From positions 25,952 to 89,951 of the forward strand of contig CAZFBD010000008.1 in the NCBI GenBank assembly GCA_964517125.1: a DNA stretch of 64,000 nucleotides. Reading direction: 5' to 3'. The notes beneath the pieces are model-generated. The model searched no databases, was not told the origin of the DNA, and was given only the letters and a program-made list of their open reading frames with translations. Below are positions 27,380 through 35,707 of this stretch, piece by piece. The position numbers and the translations under genes are program-made. The stretch comes from SHLQ01 sp964517125. Lineage in GTDB: Bacteria; Actinomycetota; Acidimicrobiia; Acidimicrobiales; SHLQ01. The stretch's first letter is position 1. Every line of letters begins with the position of its first letter.

Positions 27380-28009
27380 CTAGGCCGCAGTGACCGGTAT
27401 GGATGCGGCTCGGTCGGCTCGGGCCTTGCTGGCCCACGCCTGATTCACGGCATCGTGCGAGGTCGCTGGGTCCACGCCCCAACTGACCAATTGCTGTTCC
27501 ACAAGGTCGGGGCTGTCGCCCAGCTGCAGCAGGGTGAAGGCCACCTTCGACGCTCGAAGCGTGTCCTCTTCCCGGTGCGACTCGCGGTTCTCCACCGCCT
27601 CGTGGTGCTGGCGCTGAAGACGTGGTGAGAGCCTTCGGACCTGTCCGGCATGCAGGATCGGCATGACCCGCCGAACCTCCAATGTCTGTTCGTCGACGGT
27701 ACGACCCATGTTGAAACCAACAAGACGGTGCAACGATCGCTGAAAGGCATTGTTCCGGCCGCCGTTCGACCGAATGCCGATCGAAGCCGACGCCTCCTCG
27801 AGTTGCATGGTGAACCCGTCAGGTTCGACATCGAACCGGTTCGCCACCGATCGCAGGAGCCACAACGTGCTCGGGCCAAGGATCGGCAGCCAGAAGGACT
27901 CGGCATAGTGGGACCGCGGATCGAACCCGGACGCGGCGACTTCGTCGTCCAGGTAGGGGAGAATGAACGCTTCGGTCCGGCCGCTGAGGTCGGGTGCTGA
28001 TGGATGCAT
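27380..28009 (-). CDS. Conserved hypothetical protein, possibly DNA-binding
   Basis: 209 residues, soluble. The middle (SFWLPILGPSTLWLLRSVANRF then SNGGRNNAFQRSLHRLVGF) resembles an actinobacterial family of helix-rich proteins with a predicted winged-helix-like core; I cannot name it. ATG 28009 is chosen because AGGAG lies 6-7 bases upstream. It is divergent from the glycosyltransferase at 28206. Confidence 0.65.
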   Translation of the reverse strand: MHPSAPDLSGRTEAFILPYLDDEVAASGFDPRSHYAESFWLPILGPSTLWLLRSVANRFDVEPDGFTMQLEEASASIGIRSNGGRNNAFQRSLHRLVGFNMGRTVDEQTLEVRRVMPILHAGQVRRLSPRLQRQHHEAVENRESHREEDTLRASKVAFTLLQLGDSPDLVEQQLVSWGVDPATSHDAVNQAWASKARADRAASIPVTAA

Positions 28010-28114
28010 GAGGGTCTCCTGAGAACACGTCGCCGCCGCGACGCTGTGGGTTTGGATGGTGTTGCACTCAGGGGAAGTAGTCACTGAAGGTACGGACCCG
28101 TAGCTAGCAATTCT

Positions 28115-28128
28115 GACAACCAGTTGTC
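28115..28128. promoter_or_regulatory. Inverted repeat GACAAC-CA-GTTGTC, candidate operator
   Basis: A perfect 6-bp palindrome with a 2-base spacer in the 196-bp region between two divergent starts (28009 and 28206). Such sites often bind dimeric repressors; no binder is identified. Confidence 0.4.
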
Positions 28129-28193
28129 TTTTCAAGCAGGTTTCGAACAATTTCAGTCAATTTCAAGCGAATCCCGAGCCTGCGGGTGCGCAG

Positions 28194-28199
28194 TAGTCT
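28194..28199 (+). promoter_or_regulatory. -10 box TAGTCT
   Basis: TAGTCT ends 6 bases before ATG 28206. Confidence 0.45.
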
Positions 28200-28205
28200 C
28201 AACGG

Positions 28206-29546
28206 ATGGCCCGAGTGCTGATCGCGACTCCAGAACCGATCGGTCGACGTCTGGCTGGACCCGCCATTCGCGCCGCGCAACTGGCACGTGTGATCGGATC
28301 GGCGCACGAGGTGGTCCTCGCCTCGCTCGGTGGCACGTCGGTCAGCCCGATCGACGGCCGGCCGGTGCTCGGCGCTGAGGCGATCACTCCCGTTGGTTTC
28401 GATGCGGCCATCGTGCAGGGGAGCGTCACCGTTCGGCATCCGGAGCTGGTGGAGTCCTCCCTGCCGCTCGTGGTCGACTGGTTTGATCCGTTCCATCTCG
28501 AAGCCCTCCATCGCTCCGTGAACGACCGCATTCGCCGTATCGACCTCGTGGAGGGCGCCAGACAGACACTCGAAGCTCAAGCCCGACGTGGCGACTTCTT
28601 CCTGTGTTCCAATGCCGCACAGCGGCATCATTGGCTTGGCTGGCTCGCCGCAGCCGGCCGACTGAACCACGTCAACCACGACGACGACCCCACATTCGAT
28701 TCGCTCATTGCCGTTGCCGCCTTCGGCGTGGACGCGCTGAAGGCGCCAGAACGAAACCGGATCCGCGACACGTTCTCGGTCATTGGACCCGACGACCCGA
28801 TTCTGCTGTGGGCGGGAGGTCTCCACGACTGGCTTGACCCCGTCACTCTGGTCCGCGCCATGCCCCAGGCACTCGACCAGAACCCCGATACCCGCCTCGT
28901 CTTCCTCGCCGGCCCACACCCCAACACCTCCATCGAGACCATGGGGATCCGAGGCGATGCCATCGACGCGGCCCGGGAACTCCGGCTGTTCGCAAAGAAC
29001 GTGCTGTTTGTGAACCAGTGGGTCGACTACGAGGATCGTCTCAACTGGGTTGCCGACGCCACGATCGGCGTCGTGACCCATCACGAGCACCTCGAAACCC
29101 AGCACGCCCATCGCACACGGCTCCTCGACCACCTGGCTGCCGGGCTGCCAACCATCTCCACCGGCGGTGACCCGGCGAGCCAACTCCTCGAGGCCGCCGG
29201 GGCAGCCCGAACCGTGCCTGCTGGCGACATACACACTTTGGGCGAGGCCCTGGCCGGCCTTCTTGGCGACTCGCCCGCCCGAGAACGAATGGGAGCAGCC
29301 GCGACGTCACTCGGCGAAACCCTCCGGTGGGAACACACGACAGCGCCGCTGCTTGGCTGGTTGGAGAACCCGCGGGCTGCAGCGGACCGGCGAGGCAATG
29401 TGCAGACAGGATTCGATGGCGGAGCGTCTTCGGGGGGTTCCGTTGAGCGGCTCGTCAGCCGAGCCCGCTTGCACCTGGACGACGGAGGCCCACGACAGGT
29501 CCTGGCTCGCGCACTCGGTGCCGGTCGCCGCCGGCTCGGTCGATGA
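28206..29546 (+). CDS. Glycosyltransferase, GT-B type
   Basis: 446 residues. The start MARVLIATPEPIGRRLAGPA looks like a GT-B acceptor domain with the usual Gly-rich loop. The middle has LLWAGGLHDWLDP and VFLAGPHP, and the end HRTRLLDHLAAGLPTIST, an unusual version of the GT4 sugar site. A Gly/Ala/Ser-rich tail of about 60 residues follows. The stop overlaps the next start by ATGA. It likely adds a sugar to a surface glycan; donor unknown. Confidence 0.8.
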   Translation: MARVLIATPEPIGRRLAGPAIRAAQLARVIGSAHEVVLASLGGTSVSPIDGRPVLGAEAITPVGFDAAIVQGSVTVRHPELVESSLPLVVDWFDPFHLEALHRSVNDRIRRIDLVEGARQTLEAQARRGDFFLCSNAAQRHHWLGWLAAAGRLNHVNHDDDPTFDSLIAVAAFGVDALKAPERNRIRDTFSVIGPDDPILLWAGGLHDWLDPVTLVRAMPQALDQNPDTRLVFLAGPHPNTSIETMGIRGDAIDAARELRLFAKNVLFVNQWVDYEDRLNWVADATIGVVTHHEHLETQHAHRTRLLDHLAAGLPTISTGGDPASQLLEAAGAARTVPAGDIHTLGEALAGLLGDSPARERMGAAATSLGETLRWEHTTAPLLGWLENPRAAADRRGNVQTGFDGGASSGGSVERLVSRARLHLDDGGPRQVLARALGAGRRRLGR

Positions 29547-30826
29547 ATTCCGCCGGGCAGCACCTGCGCGTCGTCATGGTCAACTACAACGGCGGTCCAC
29601 TGCTGAGCCGCGCCGTTGAGTCGGTCCTCGACTCCGACTGGTTCGGCAGTCTCCAGGTGGTCGTGGTCGACAACGATTCCGACGACGGCAGCATCGACCC
29701 GCTCATCGGACTGGACCGCGTCACCATCCTCCAGCGCGACACGAATGAGGGCTTCGGAGCCAACAATCACGGGTTCCCGGAGCTCCTTGGGGAGGCGCCT
29801 CTTCCCGACCTGCCCGAGCCCGACCTGGTGGCGTTGCTCAACCCCGACGCCATGGTCCGACCCCAAACCCTGCACCGGCTCGCCGCCGAACTCGACCCGC
29901 CGCGCAAGGTCGGCGCAGCCGCACCTCGAATCCTGTTCGACCGCCCGTTCGTCGAACTCGCTGTCACCGACGGAGACATCACGCTGACCCGGGTGATGGT
30001 CGACGATCTCGACGTCACCTCGCAGTGCCATGGCGTCGACGGCGCCTACCGTCTCCCCGGCCGGCACACCCCGATCTGGCGCTGCGCAGCAGGCACCGCA
30101 TTGCGCATTCCGGCCCAGATCGAAGGCCAGGACATCGTCGTGGAGACCGGCGGAGCCTCAGCGGGATCGCTCGGCCCCGAACGGGTTTCGGGCGCGCAGA
30201 CCATCAACCTCGACGCACGACACCGCCGGGTGGTCACGGTGGTCCAGAACGCTGGCAGTCGGATCGACGGACACGGCGTCGGACACAACCGCGGCTTCGC
30301 CGACCCCGAAGGCGAACGCTCGTATGCAACAGTCGCACCCGCATGGTGCGGTGCGGCGGTGTTGTTCAGCGCGGACTATCTCCGCGACGTCGGCGGTTTC
30401 GAGCCCGCCTACTTCCTGTACTACGAAGACATCGACCTGTCGTTGCGAGGACTCGCCCGAGGCTGGAGCACCGTGTACGTCCCCGATGCGATCGTCGAGC
30501 ATCGACACTCCGACAGCGCCACACAGGGCACACGCCAGCTCGAAGTGCTCCAGCACCGGAATCGACTCCTCATGCTGGTCCGCAACGGGTCGCTGCCTCA
30601 CGCGGCCCGTGCGTATGCACGAGCAGCGGCGACGCCGTCGTCATTGCTCGTCTCGTCGTTTCGGTCGGGCGACGGCGCTGCCCGACGCCGGTTGGCCGCT
30701 TGGAGGTTCCGATCGTTCATGGGTGCAGTCGCAGGGATTCCCGACGCCCTGAGCGGACGGCGGGCCAACAACGCCAAGCGTCGCGTGCCGGTCCGTGAGG
30801 TGATCGAGGCGGCATCGGGGTCCTGA
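29543..30826 (+). CDS. Glycosyltransferase family 2 (rhamnosyl/galactofuranosyl type)
   Basis: 427 residues. The GT2 start RVVMVNYNGGPLLSRAVESV and VVVVDNDSDDGS bind nucleotide sugar. ALLNPDA gives the DXD-like site, and GGFEPAYFLYYEDIDLSLRG the catalytic base region. A roughly 100-residue insertion between them (about 150-250) is larger than usual. The dTDP-rhamnose genes a few kb downstream make rhamnose a reasonable but unproven donor. Confidence 0.87.
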   Translation: MNSAGQHLRVVMVNYNGGPLLSRAVESVLDSDWFGSLQVVVVDNDSDDGSIDPLIGLDRVTILQRDTNEGFGANNHGFPELLGEAPLPDLPEPDLVALLNPDAMVRPQTLHRLAAELDPPRKVGAAAPRILFDRPFVELAVTDGDITLTRVMVDDLDVTSQCHGVDGAYRLPGRHTPIWRCAAGTALRIPAQIEGQDIVVETGGASAGSLGPERVSGAQTINLDARHRRVVTVVQNAGSRIDGHGVGHNRGFADPEGERSYATVAPAWCGAAVLFSADYLRDVGGFEPAYFLYYEDIDLSLRGLARGWSTVYVPDAIVEHRHSDSATQGTRQLEVLQHRNRLLMLVRNGSLPHAARAYARAAATPSSLLVSSFRSGDGAARRRLAAWRFRSFMGAVAGIPDALSGRRANNAKRRVPVREVIEAASGS

Positions 30827-30835
30827 CCGATGCCC

Positions 30836-30841
30836 TAGGCT
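30836..30841 (+). promoter_or_regulatory. -10 box TAGGCT
   Basis: TAGGCT ends 6 bases before GTG 30848. Confidence 0.4.
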
Positions 30842-30847
30842 GAGCGG

Positions 30848-31867
30848 GTGCAGATCGTCTACATTTCGGCGCGGCCGAACCTGTTCCAAGAGACGCTGGA
30901 ACATGTCCGCCACTTCGCACCGTTCATCGACGATGTGGTGGTGATCGCTCCGGACCGAATGGCGCAGGCATTCGACGGACACGGAACCGTGCTCACCGAC
31001 GAGAACCTGACCGGTCGCTCTTCGGCCGAATTGCAGGCCATGCCCCATACGGCACGCAACTACCTGCTTCGGACTTGCGCTGCCAGCCACCCGGCCGTGG
31101 CCGACACGTACATCATGAGCGACGACGACAGCCGTCCGCTCGTGGAGATCGACCGCCACACCTTCTTCGACGGCGACCGATACCGGCGCCGCTGGTTTCA
31201 CAGCATGGGGTCATGGCGGCGTGACGCCACCGAGTTCGACGAGAGCATTCTCAACACCTGGGTGATCCTGCGACAGATGGGCCACCCCGACCCCATCAGC
31301 TACGCATGCCACATGCCGCAGGTCATCGACAAGGCGCTGTACGCCGAGGTCGCCGAGCGGTTCGCCCCGTACGCCGACACCTATGCACTCGAAGAATGGT
31401 CAACGTACTTCACCGTCGCCCCGTCGATCGCACCCGACCAGTTTGCCGACCCCGAGCCGTTTCTGACCCTCGGATGGCCCCAGTACCCGGGGGAGTGGCC
31501 ACACCAGATCCTGCCGCCTCGGCACACCTACGAGAATCATCACCCCGAGTTGCACGAGGAGGGCGGGCTGTACGCGGGTCTGCCCACCGGGTGCGATCCT
31601 GACTCCATCGATGCGACGAACCTCGAGAAGATCATCCGGTGGCATCGACTCGACGTGCAGGTGCGCCAGCTCGCGTTCCCCGACGATGTCGACCAGCCGT
31701 GGACGAGTCCGTCGGGCAGCCGAAAGCTGGCCTTCAAGGGACTTCGCGCAGCCCGGTCGGCCTACCGGTACCTGGGTATGGACGAACGATCGGCCATGGC
31801 GGAGCTCGAAGGCCGAATCACGCTGCTCGAACACGAACGCCGAAACCAGGGCGGCCCCGTTGACTGA
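30848..31867 (+). CDS. Stealth-like or glycosyltransferase-like protein
   Basis: 339 residues from GTG 30848. TYIMSDDDSRPLVEI and, later, ACHMPQVIDKALYAEV resemble the DD and H-P blocks of Stealth sugar-phosphate transferases, but the first conserved Stealth block is not obvious. The C-terminal part is His-rich (ENHHPELHEEGG). The gene lies after two glycosyltransferases. I infer a role in glycan assembly; other glycosyltransferase folds are possible. Confidence 0.55.
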   Translation: MQIVYISARPNLFQETLEHVRHFAPFIDDVVVIAPDRMAQAFDGHGTVLTDENLTGRSSAELQAMPHTARNYLLRTCAASHPAVADTYIMSDDDSRPLVEIDRHTFFDGDRYRRRWFHSMGSWRRDATEFDESILNTWVILRQMGHPDPISYACHMPQVIDKALYAEVAERFAPYADTYALEEWSTYFTVAPSIAPDQFADPEPFLTLGWPQYPGEWPHQILPPRHTYENHHPELHEEGGLYAGLPTGCDPDSIDATNLEKIIRWHRLDVQVRQLAFPDDVDQPWTSPSGSRKLAFKGLRAARSAYRYLGMDERSAMAELEGRITLLEHERRNQGGPVD

Positions 31868-32636
31868 CTTTCCCGAAGCCGACCCAGGCGAACTGGTCCG
31901 AGCACAGGCGGCGGTTTCGACCGCCGGTCGGATCGTGGTTCTGACCGGCGCCGGGATCTCCACCGACTCCGGCCTGCCCGACTTCCGCGGACCGAACGGT
32001 CTCTGGACGAAGAACCCCGAGGCCGAGAAGGCATCGAACATTCGCTTCTACGTGAGCGACGCAAACGTGCGCAAGGTCAACTGGCAATTGCGGGCCGAGG
32101 GCAGGCTGTGGGCGAACGTGGCTCCCAACGATGGTCATCGGGCGTTGCTGCCGCTACAGGAGCGGGGCGTGCTGCACACGCTCATCACCCAGAACGTCGA
32201 TGAGCTCCACCAGGAGTCCGGGATCGACCCCGAGCGGGTGGTGGAGATTCACGGCACGACTCGCAAAGCCGGATGCCTCGAGTGCGACTACCTCACAACC
32301 ATGGAGGCCATGCTGGAGCGCGTTCGTGCCGGCGACGAGGACCCGCATTGCCCGCTGTGCGGCGGACTCATCAAGTCGGCCACGATCTCCTTCGGTCAGC
32401 AGCTGGTTGCAGCAGACCTGTCACGTGCACAGGAGGCTGCCGACCAGGCCGACCTGCTGTTGTGCGTGGGCTCCACGCTCACCGTGAACCCCATCGCAAG
32501 TGTGGTGCCCCGTGCACACCGCGGCGGTGCAGACATCGTCATCGTCAACGGCGAGGCCACACCGTTCGACGACATCGCCGCCGCAGTCGTGCACGGCTCC
32601 ATCAGTCACGTCCTCCCCACCATCATCGGCGACTGA
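31860..32636 (+). CDS. Sir2-family NAD-dependent protein deacylase
   Basis: 258 residues. NAD-binding GAGISTDSGLPDFRG, QNVDELHQESG, catalytic His in EIHGTT, and a zinc site (CLECDY and HCPLCGG) are all present. It removes acyl groups from lysines using NAD. Translation appears to begin at TTG 31860, inside the end of the previous gene, after AGGGCGG; no ATG or GTG is better placed. Confidence 0.92.
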   Translation: MTDFPEADPGELVRAQAAVSTAGRIVVLTGAGISTDSGLPDFRGPNGLWTKNPEAEKASNIRFYVSDANVRKVNWQLRAEGRLWANVAPNDGHRALLPLQERGVLHTLITQNVDELHQESGIDPERVVEIHGTTRKAGCLECDYLTTMEAMLERVRAGDEDPHCPLCGGLIKSATISFGQQLVAADLSRAQEAADQADLLLCVGSTLTVNPIASVVPRAHRGGADIVIVNGEATPFDDIAAAVVHGSISHVLPTIIGD

Positions 32637-32699
32637 CCAACCGGCCACCCACCCGCTGGGGGAGGAAGGCAGCACGACGATGGGGAGGGTGTTGCCCAC

Positions 32700-32726
32700 A
32701 TTTGCCGCGCCAATACCTGGGCAAAT
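32700..32726. repeat. Inverted repeat ATTTGCC / GGCAAAT
   Basis: Seven-base arms with a 13-base loop in the sir2-rhodanese intergenic region, just before the larger palindrome. Confidence 0.4.
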
Positions 32727-32738
32727 CGCCAAAAATCC

Positions 32739-32782
32739 AAAGGTGCCTGGCACCTTTTGCGTGAAAGGTGCCAGGCACCTTT
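32739..32782. repeat. Nested palindromic repeat element
   Basis: Two 19-base units (AAAGGTGCCTGGCACCTTT at 32739-32757 and its reverse complement at 32764-32782) with a 6-base spacer. Each unit is itself a palindrome around one central base. This may be a dispersed REP-like element or the sir2 terminator. Confidence 0.8.
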
Positions 32783-32824
32783 GAGGGGAGGTGGCCTGAC
32801 CGCTCGTTGGGAAGCCGTGGTCGA

Positions 32825-32830
32825 TACGCT
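32825..32830 (+). promoter_or_regulatory. -10 box TACGCT
   Basis: TACGCT ends 6 bases before ATG 32837. Confidence 0.45.
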
Positions 32831-32836
32831 TTGCGA

Positions 32837-34000
32837 ATGGCCGGATTTCGCGAACTGCTCGCCCAGACCCTCGAGTCGATCGACGAGACCGACATCGCTG
32901 GAGCAGCCGCCCTGCTCGACAGCGGGGCCACCCTTCTGGACGTCCGGGAACCAGACGAGGTCGCCTCCGGTGCGATCTCCGATGCCATCTTCATTCCGCG
33001 CGGACTCATCGAGACATCGATCGAAGCCCAGATCCCAGACTCAGACACGAGCATCGTTGTGATGTGCGCAGGTGGTACCCGTTCGGCGTTTGCTGCGCGG
33101 ACCCTCGCCGAGCTCGGGTACACCAACGTCGTCAGCATGGCTGGCGGGTTCAACGGCTGGAAGGACGAAGGTCAACCCTGGGGCGAGCCGGACACGCTCA
33201 CGATCGAGCAGCGGGTCCGGTACCAACGGCACCTGAACCTGCCGGAAATCGGCGAAGCCGGCCAGCAGCGACTTCTCGGCGCGAAAGTGCTGCTTCTTGG
33301 AGCTGGCGGGCTTGGTTCTCCGGCTGCCCTGTATCTCGCAGCCGCCGGGGTCGGGACGATCGGCATCGTCGACATGGACGTCGTGGACGAGTCCAACCTC
33401 CAACGGCAGGTGATCCACAACCTTGCTCGCGTCGGTCAGAAGAAGGTGGACTCCGCTGCCGAAGCCATCCGCCTCCTCAACCCCGACGTGCAGGTTGTTG
33501 CCCACCCAGTTCGCCTCGACGCAACGAACGTGGCCCAGCTCATCGACGGCTACGACGTAATCGTGGACGGCGCCGACAACTTCCCGGCCCGCTACCTGCT
33601 CAATGATGCGTCGGTGAAGGCCGGCATCCCGATCGTGCATGGGTCCATCTTCCGGTTCGAGGGGCAGGTCAGCGTGTTCGACCCCCGGGTCGGACCCACC
33701 TACCGGGACATGCTCCCGACGCCGCCTCCACCAGAGATGGCGCCAAGCTGCGCCGAGGCGGGAGTGCTCGGAGTCCTTCCGGGCATCGTCGGCTGTCTCC
33801 AGGCCATCGAGGCCATCAAACTGCTGCTCGAACTGGGCGAACCGCTCATTGGCCGGCTCCTCGTGTTCGACTCGCTCGACATGAACTTCAGCGAATACAC
33901 ACTTCAGGCCGACCCGAACAACCCCGTCACGTGGGAGCGTCGGGCCGAAGTGGAGATCGTGGAACTCGACGGCCTGTGTGCTCCCAAGATTGCGGGCTGA
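32837..34000 (+). CDS. Rhodanese-ThiF/MoeB-type sulfur-carrier adenylyltransferase
   Basis: 387 residues. A rhodanese domain comes first (LLDVREPDEVASGAI, active loop MCAGGTRS), followed by a ThiF/MoeB adenylation domain from about residue 125 (LLGAGGLGSPAALYLAAAG, then ADNFPARYLLNDA, and Cys in SCAEAGVLGVLPG). Such proteins adenylate and then sulfurate the C-terminus of MoaD/ThiS/CysO-like carriers. The usual MoeZ order is ThiF first and rhodanese last; here it is reversed, and the CXXC zinc pairs of MoeB are not seen. Confidence 0.9.
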   Translation: MAGFRELLAQTLESIDETDIAGAAALLDSGATLLDVREPDEVASGAISDAIFIPRGLIETSIEAQIPDSDTSIVVMCAGGTRSAFAARTLAELGYTNVVSMAGGFNGWKDEGQPWGEPDTLTIEQRVRYQRHLNLPEIGEAGQQRLLGAKVLLLGAGGLGSPAALYLAAAGVGTIGIVDMDVVDESNLQRQVIHNLARVGQKKVDSAAEAIRLLNPDVQVVAHPVRLDATNVAQLIDGYDVIVDGADNFPARYLLNDASVKAGIPIVHGSIFRFEGQVSVFDPRVGPTYRDMLPTPPPPEMAPSCAEAGVLGVLPGIVGCLQAIEAIKLLLELGEPLIGRLLVFDSLDMNFSEYTLQADPNNPVTWERRAEVEIVELDGLCAPKIAG

Positions 34001-34007
34001 CCACGAG

Positions 34008-34013
34008 TACGCT
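34008..34013 (+). promoter_or_regulatory. -10 box TACGCT before the rml operon
   Basis: TACGCT ends 8 bases before GTG 34022, the first gene of the dTDP-rhamnose set. Confidence 0.45.
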
Positions 34014-34021
34014 TACCGCCT

Positions 34022-35122
34022 GTGAAGGGTCTGATTCTCTCAGGTGGTGCAGGAACCCGGCTTCGGCCGATCACGCACACATCAGCAAAACAACTCGTAC
34101 CGATCGCCAACAAGCCGATTCTCTTCTACGGAATCGAGGCCATGGTCTCGGCAGGCATCACCGAGATTGGCATCATCATCAGCCCCGAAACTGGCGGCGA
34201 CATTCGTGATGGCGTCGGTGACGGTACCCGTTTCGGAGCCGCCGTCACGTATCTGGTGCAGGACGCTCCGCTAGGCCTTGCGCACTGTGTGCTCATCGCA
34301 CGCGAGTTCCTCGGCGACGACGAGTTCGTGATGTACCTGGGTGACAACATGCTGGAGCAGGACCTGGTGTCGTTCGTTGGCGAGTTCACGGCGCGACGTG
34401 CCGCACCCGAGCTCGGATCGGGGAGCGGCCCCGCCGCACAGATCCTCCTGGCCAAGGTCGAGGATCCCCGCTCGTTTGGTGTCGCAGAAGTGACCGACGA
34501 AGGTCGGGTCGTCCGCCTCGTCGAGAAACCCGAAAACCCGCCATCGGACCTGGCGCTCGTCGGCGTGTACCTTTTCGACGCCGCCATCCACGACGCCGTC
34601 GCCGGCATCGATCCATCGCCGCGCGGCGAGCTCGAGATCACCGATGCCATCCAGTGGCTCATCGACGAAGGACATGAAGTCGCCCACGACGTCCTTCGCG
34701 GCTGGTGGCTCGACACCGGCAAGAAGGACCCGCTGCTCGAGTGCAACAGACTGGTGCTCGACACCGTTGTGCCCCGCATCGACGGCCACATCGACGACGC
34801 TTCACGGGTCGAAGGCCGCGTCGTGATCGAAGACGGTGCGCAAATCATCGGCTCAACCGTTCGTGGTCCCGCGGTCATCGGTGCTGGCGCCGTGGTGACG
34901 AACTCCTACATCGGTCCGTACTCCTCGGTGGCGTCCGGGTGCACGATCACCAACGCCGAGCTCGACCATTCGGTCATCCTCGCCGACTCGTCGATCTCGA
35001 ATGTTGCCCGGCTCACGGATTCGTTGATCGGCTCACATGTCGAGGTCGACCGTGCCGCACACGTGCCAGCGGGTCTGCGTCTGATGCTGGGCGATCATTC
35101 ACGAGTGGAGTTGGAGCAATAG
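34022..35122 (+). CDS. rmlA: Glucose-1-phosphate thymidylyltransferase, long form
   Basis: 366 residues. The nucleotidyl-binding loop LSGGAGTRLRPIT and YLGDNML are clear, and a C-terminal left-handed beta-helix region (hexapeptide-like VIGAGAVVTNSYIG) makes it the long type. It joins glucose 1-phosphate and dTTP into dTDP-glucose, the first step to dTDP-rhamnose. Its stop overlaps the rmlC start by one base. Confidence 0.93.
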   Translation: MKGLILSGGAGTRLRPITHTSAKQLVPIANKPILFYGIEAMVSAGITEIGIIISPETGGDIRDGVGDGTRFGAAVTYLVQDAPLGLAHCVLIAREFLGDDEFVMYLGDNMLEQDLVSFVGEFTARRAAPELGSGSGPAAQILLAKVEDPRSFGVAEVTDEGRVVRLVEKPENPPSDLALVGVYLFDAAIHDAVAGIDPSPRGELEITDAIQWLIDEGHEVAHDVLRGWWLDTGKKDPLLECNRLVLDTVVPRIDGHIDDASRVEGRVVIEDGAQIIGSTVRGPAVIGAGAVVTNSYIGPYSSVASGCTITNAELDHSVILADSSISNVARLTDSLIGSHVEVDRAAHVPAGLRLMLGDHSRVELEQ

Positions 35123-35688
35123 TGGCAAACCTCATCCCTTCAGAAACCATCGACGGGGTCGTCGTGGTGGAACCCACGGTCCACGCCGATGAGCGCGGAT
35201 ACTTCATCGAGACCTACCGCCGCGAGTGGTTCGGCCTCGGCCGCGAGATGATCCAGGGAAACCGTGGCAATCGGCAAGCCGGTTCCGTCGTGGGGTTGCA
35301 CTACCACCTGCACCAGGCCGACTACTGGTACGTGCCGTCCGGGCATGCACGGGTGGTTCTGCACGATCTTCGCGTCGGGTCGCCTACGGATGGAGCGACC
35401 CAGATGCTCGACATGGGTGAGATCGACGGTGCCGAGAACAACCATCTGGGCCTGTTCATCCCGCCCGGCGTTGCGCATGGGTTCTCGTCCATCACCGACT
35501 GCGTCATCACGTACCTCGTCGACGGCTACTACAACCCGGCGGATGAACTGGGCGTGGCGTGGGACGACCCGGCAATCGGCGCCGATTGGGGCCTCACCGA
35601 CGCCATCCTGTCGCCCCGCGACGCCGCCAACCCCACACGGGACAACCTCGACCCCGGTCGAATCCCGTACGCCTCAATCAGAACCTGA
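35122..35688 (+). CDS. rmlC: dTDP-4-dehydrorhamnose 3,5-epimerase
   Basis: 188 residues from GTG 35122 (GGAG upstream). RmlC features include HADERGYFIETYRREWF, GNRQAGSVVGLHYHLHQADYW with the active His, and IPPGVAHGFSS. It epimerises C3 and C5 of the keto sugar. Some close relatives act on other 4-keto sugars, so the exact product rests on the neighbouring rmlB and rmlD. Confidence 0.9.
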   Translation: MANLIPSETIDGVVVVEPTVHADERGYFIETYRREWFGLGREMIQGNRGNRQAGSVVGLHYHLHQADYWYVPSGHARVVLHDLRVGSPTDGATQMLDMGEIDGAENNHLGLFIPPGVAHGFSSITDCVITYLVDGYYNPADELGVAWDDPAIGADWGLTDAILSPRDAANPTRDNLDPGRIPYASIRT

Positions 35689-35707
35689 CCGCCCTCGGGA
35701 GCATGCA

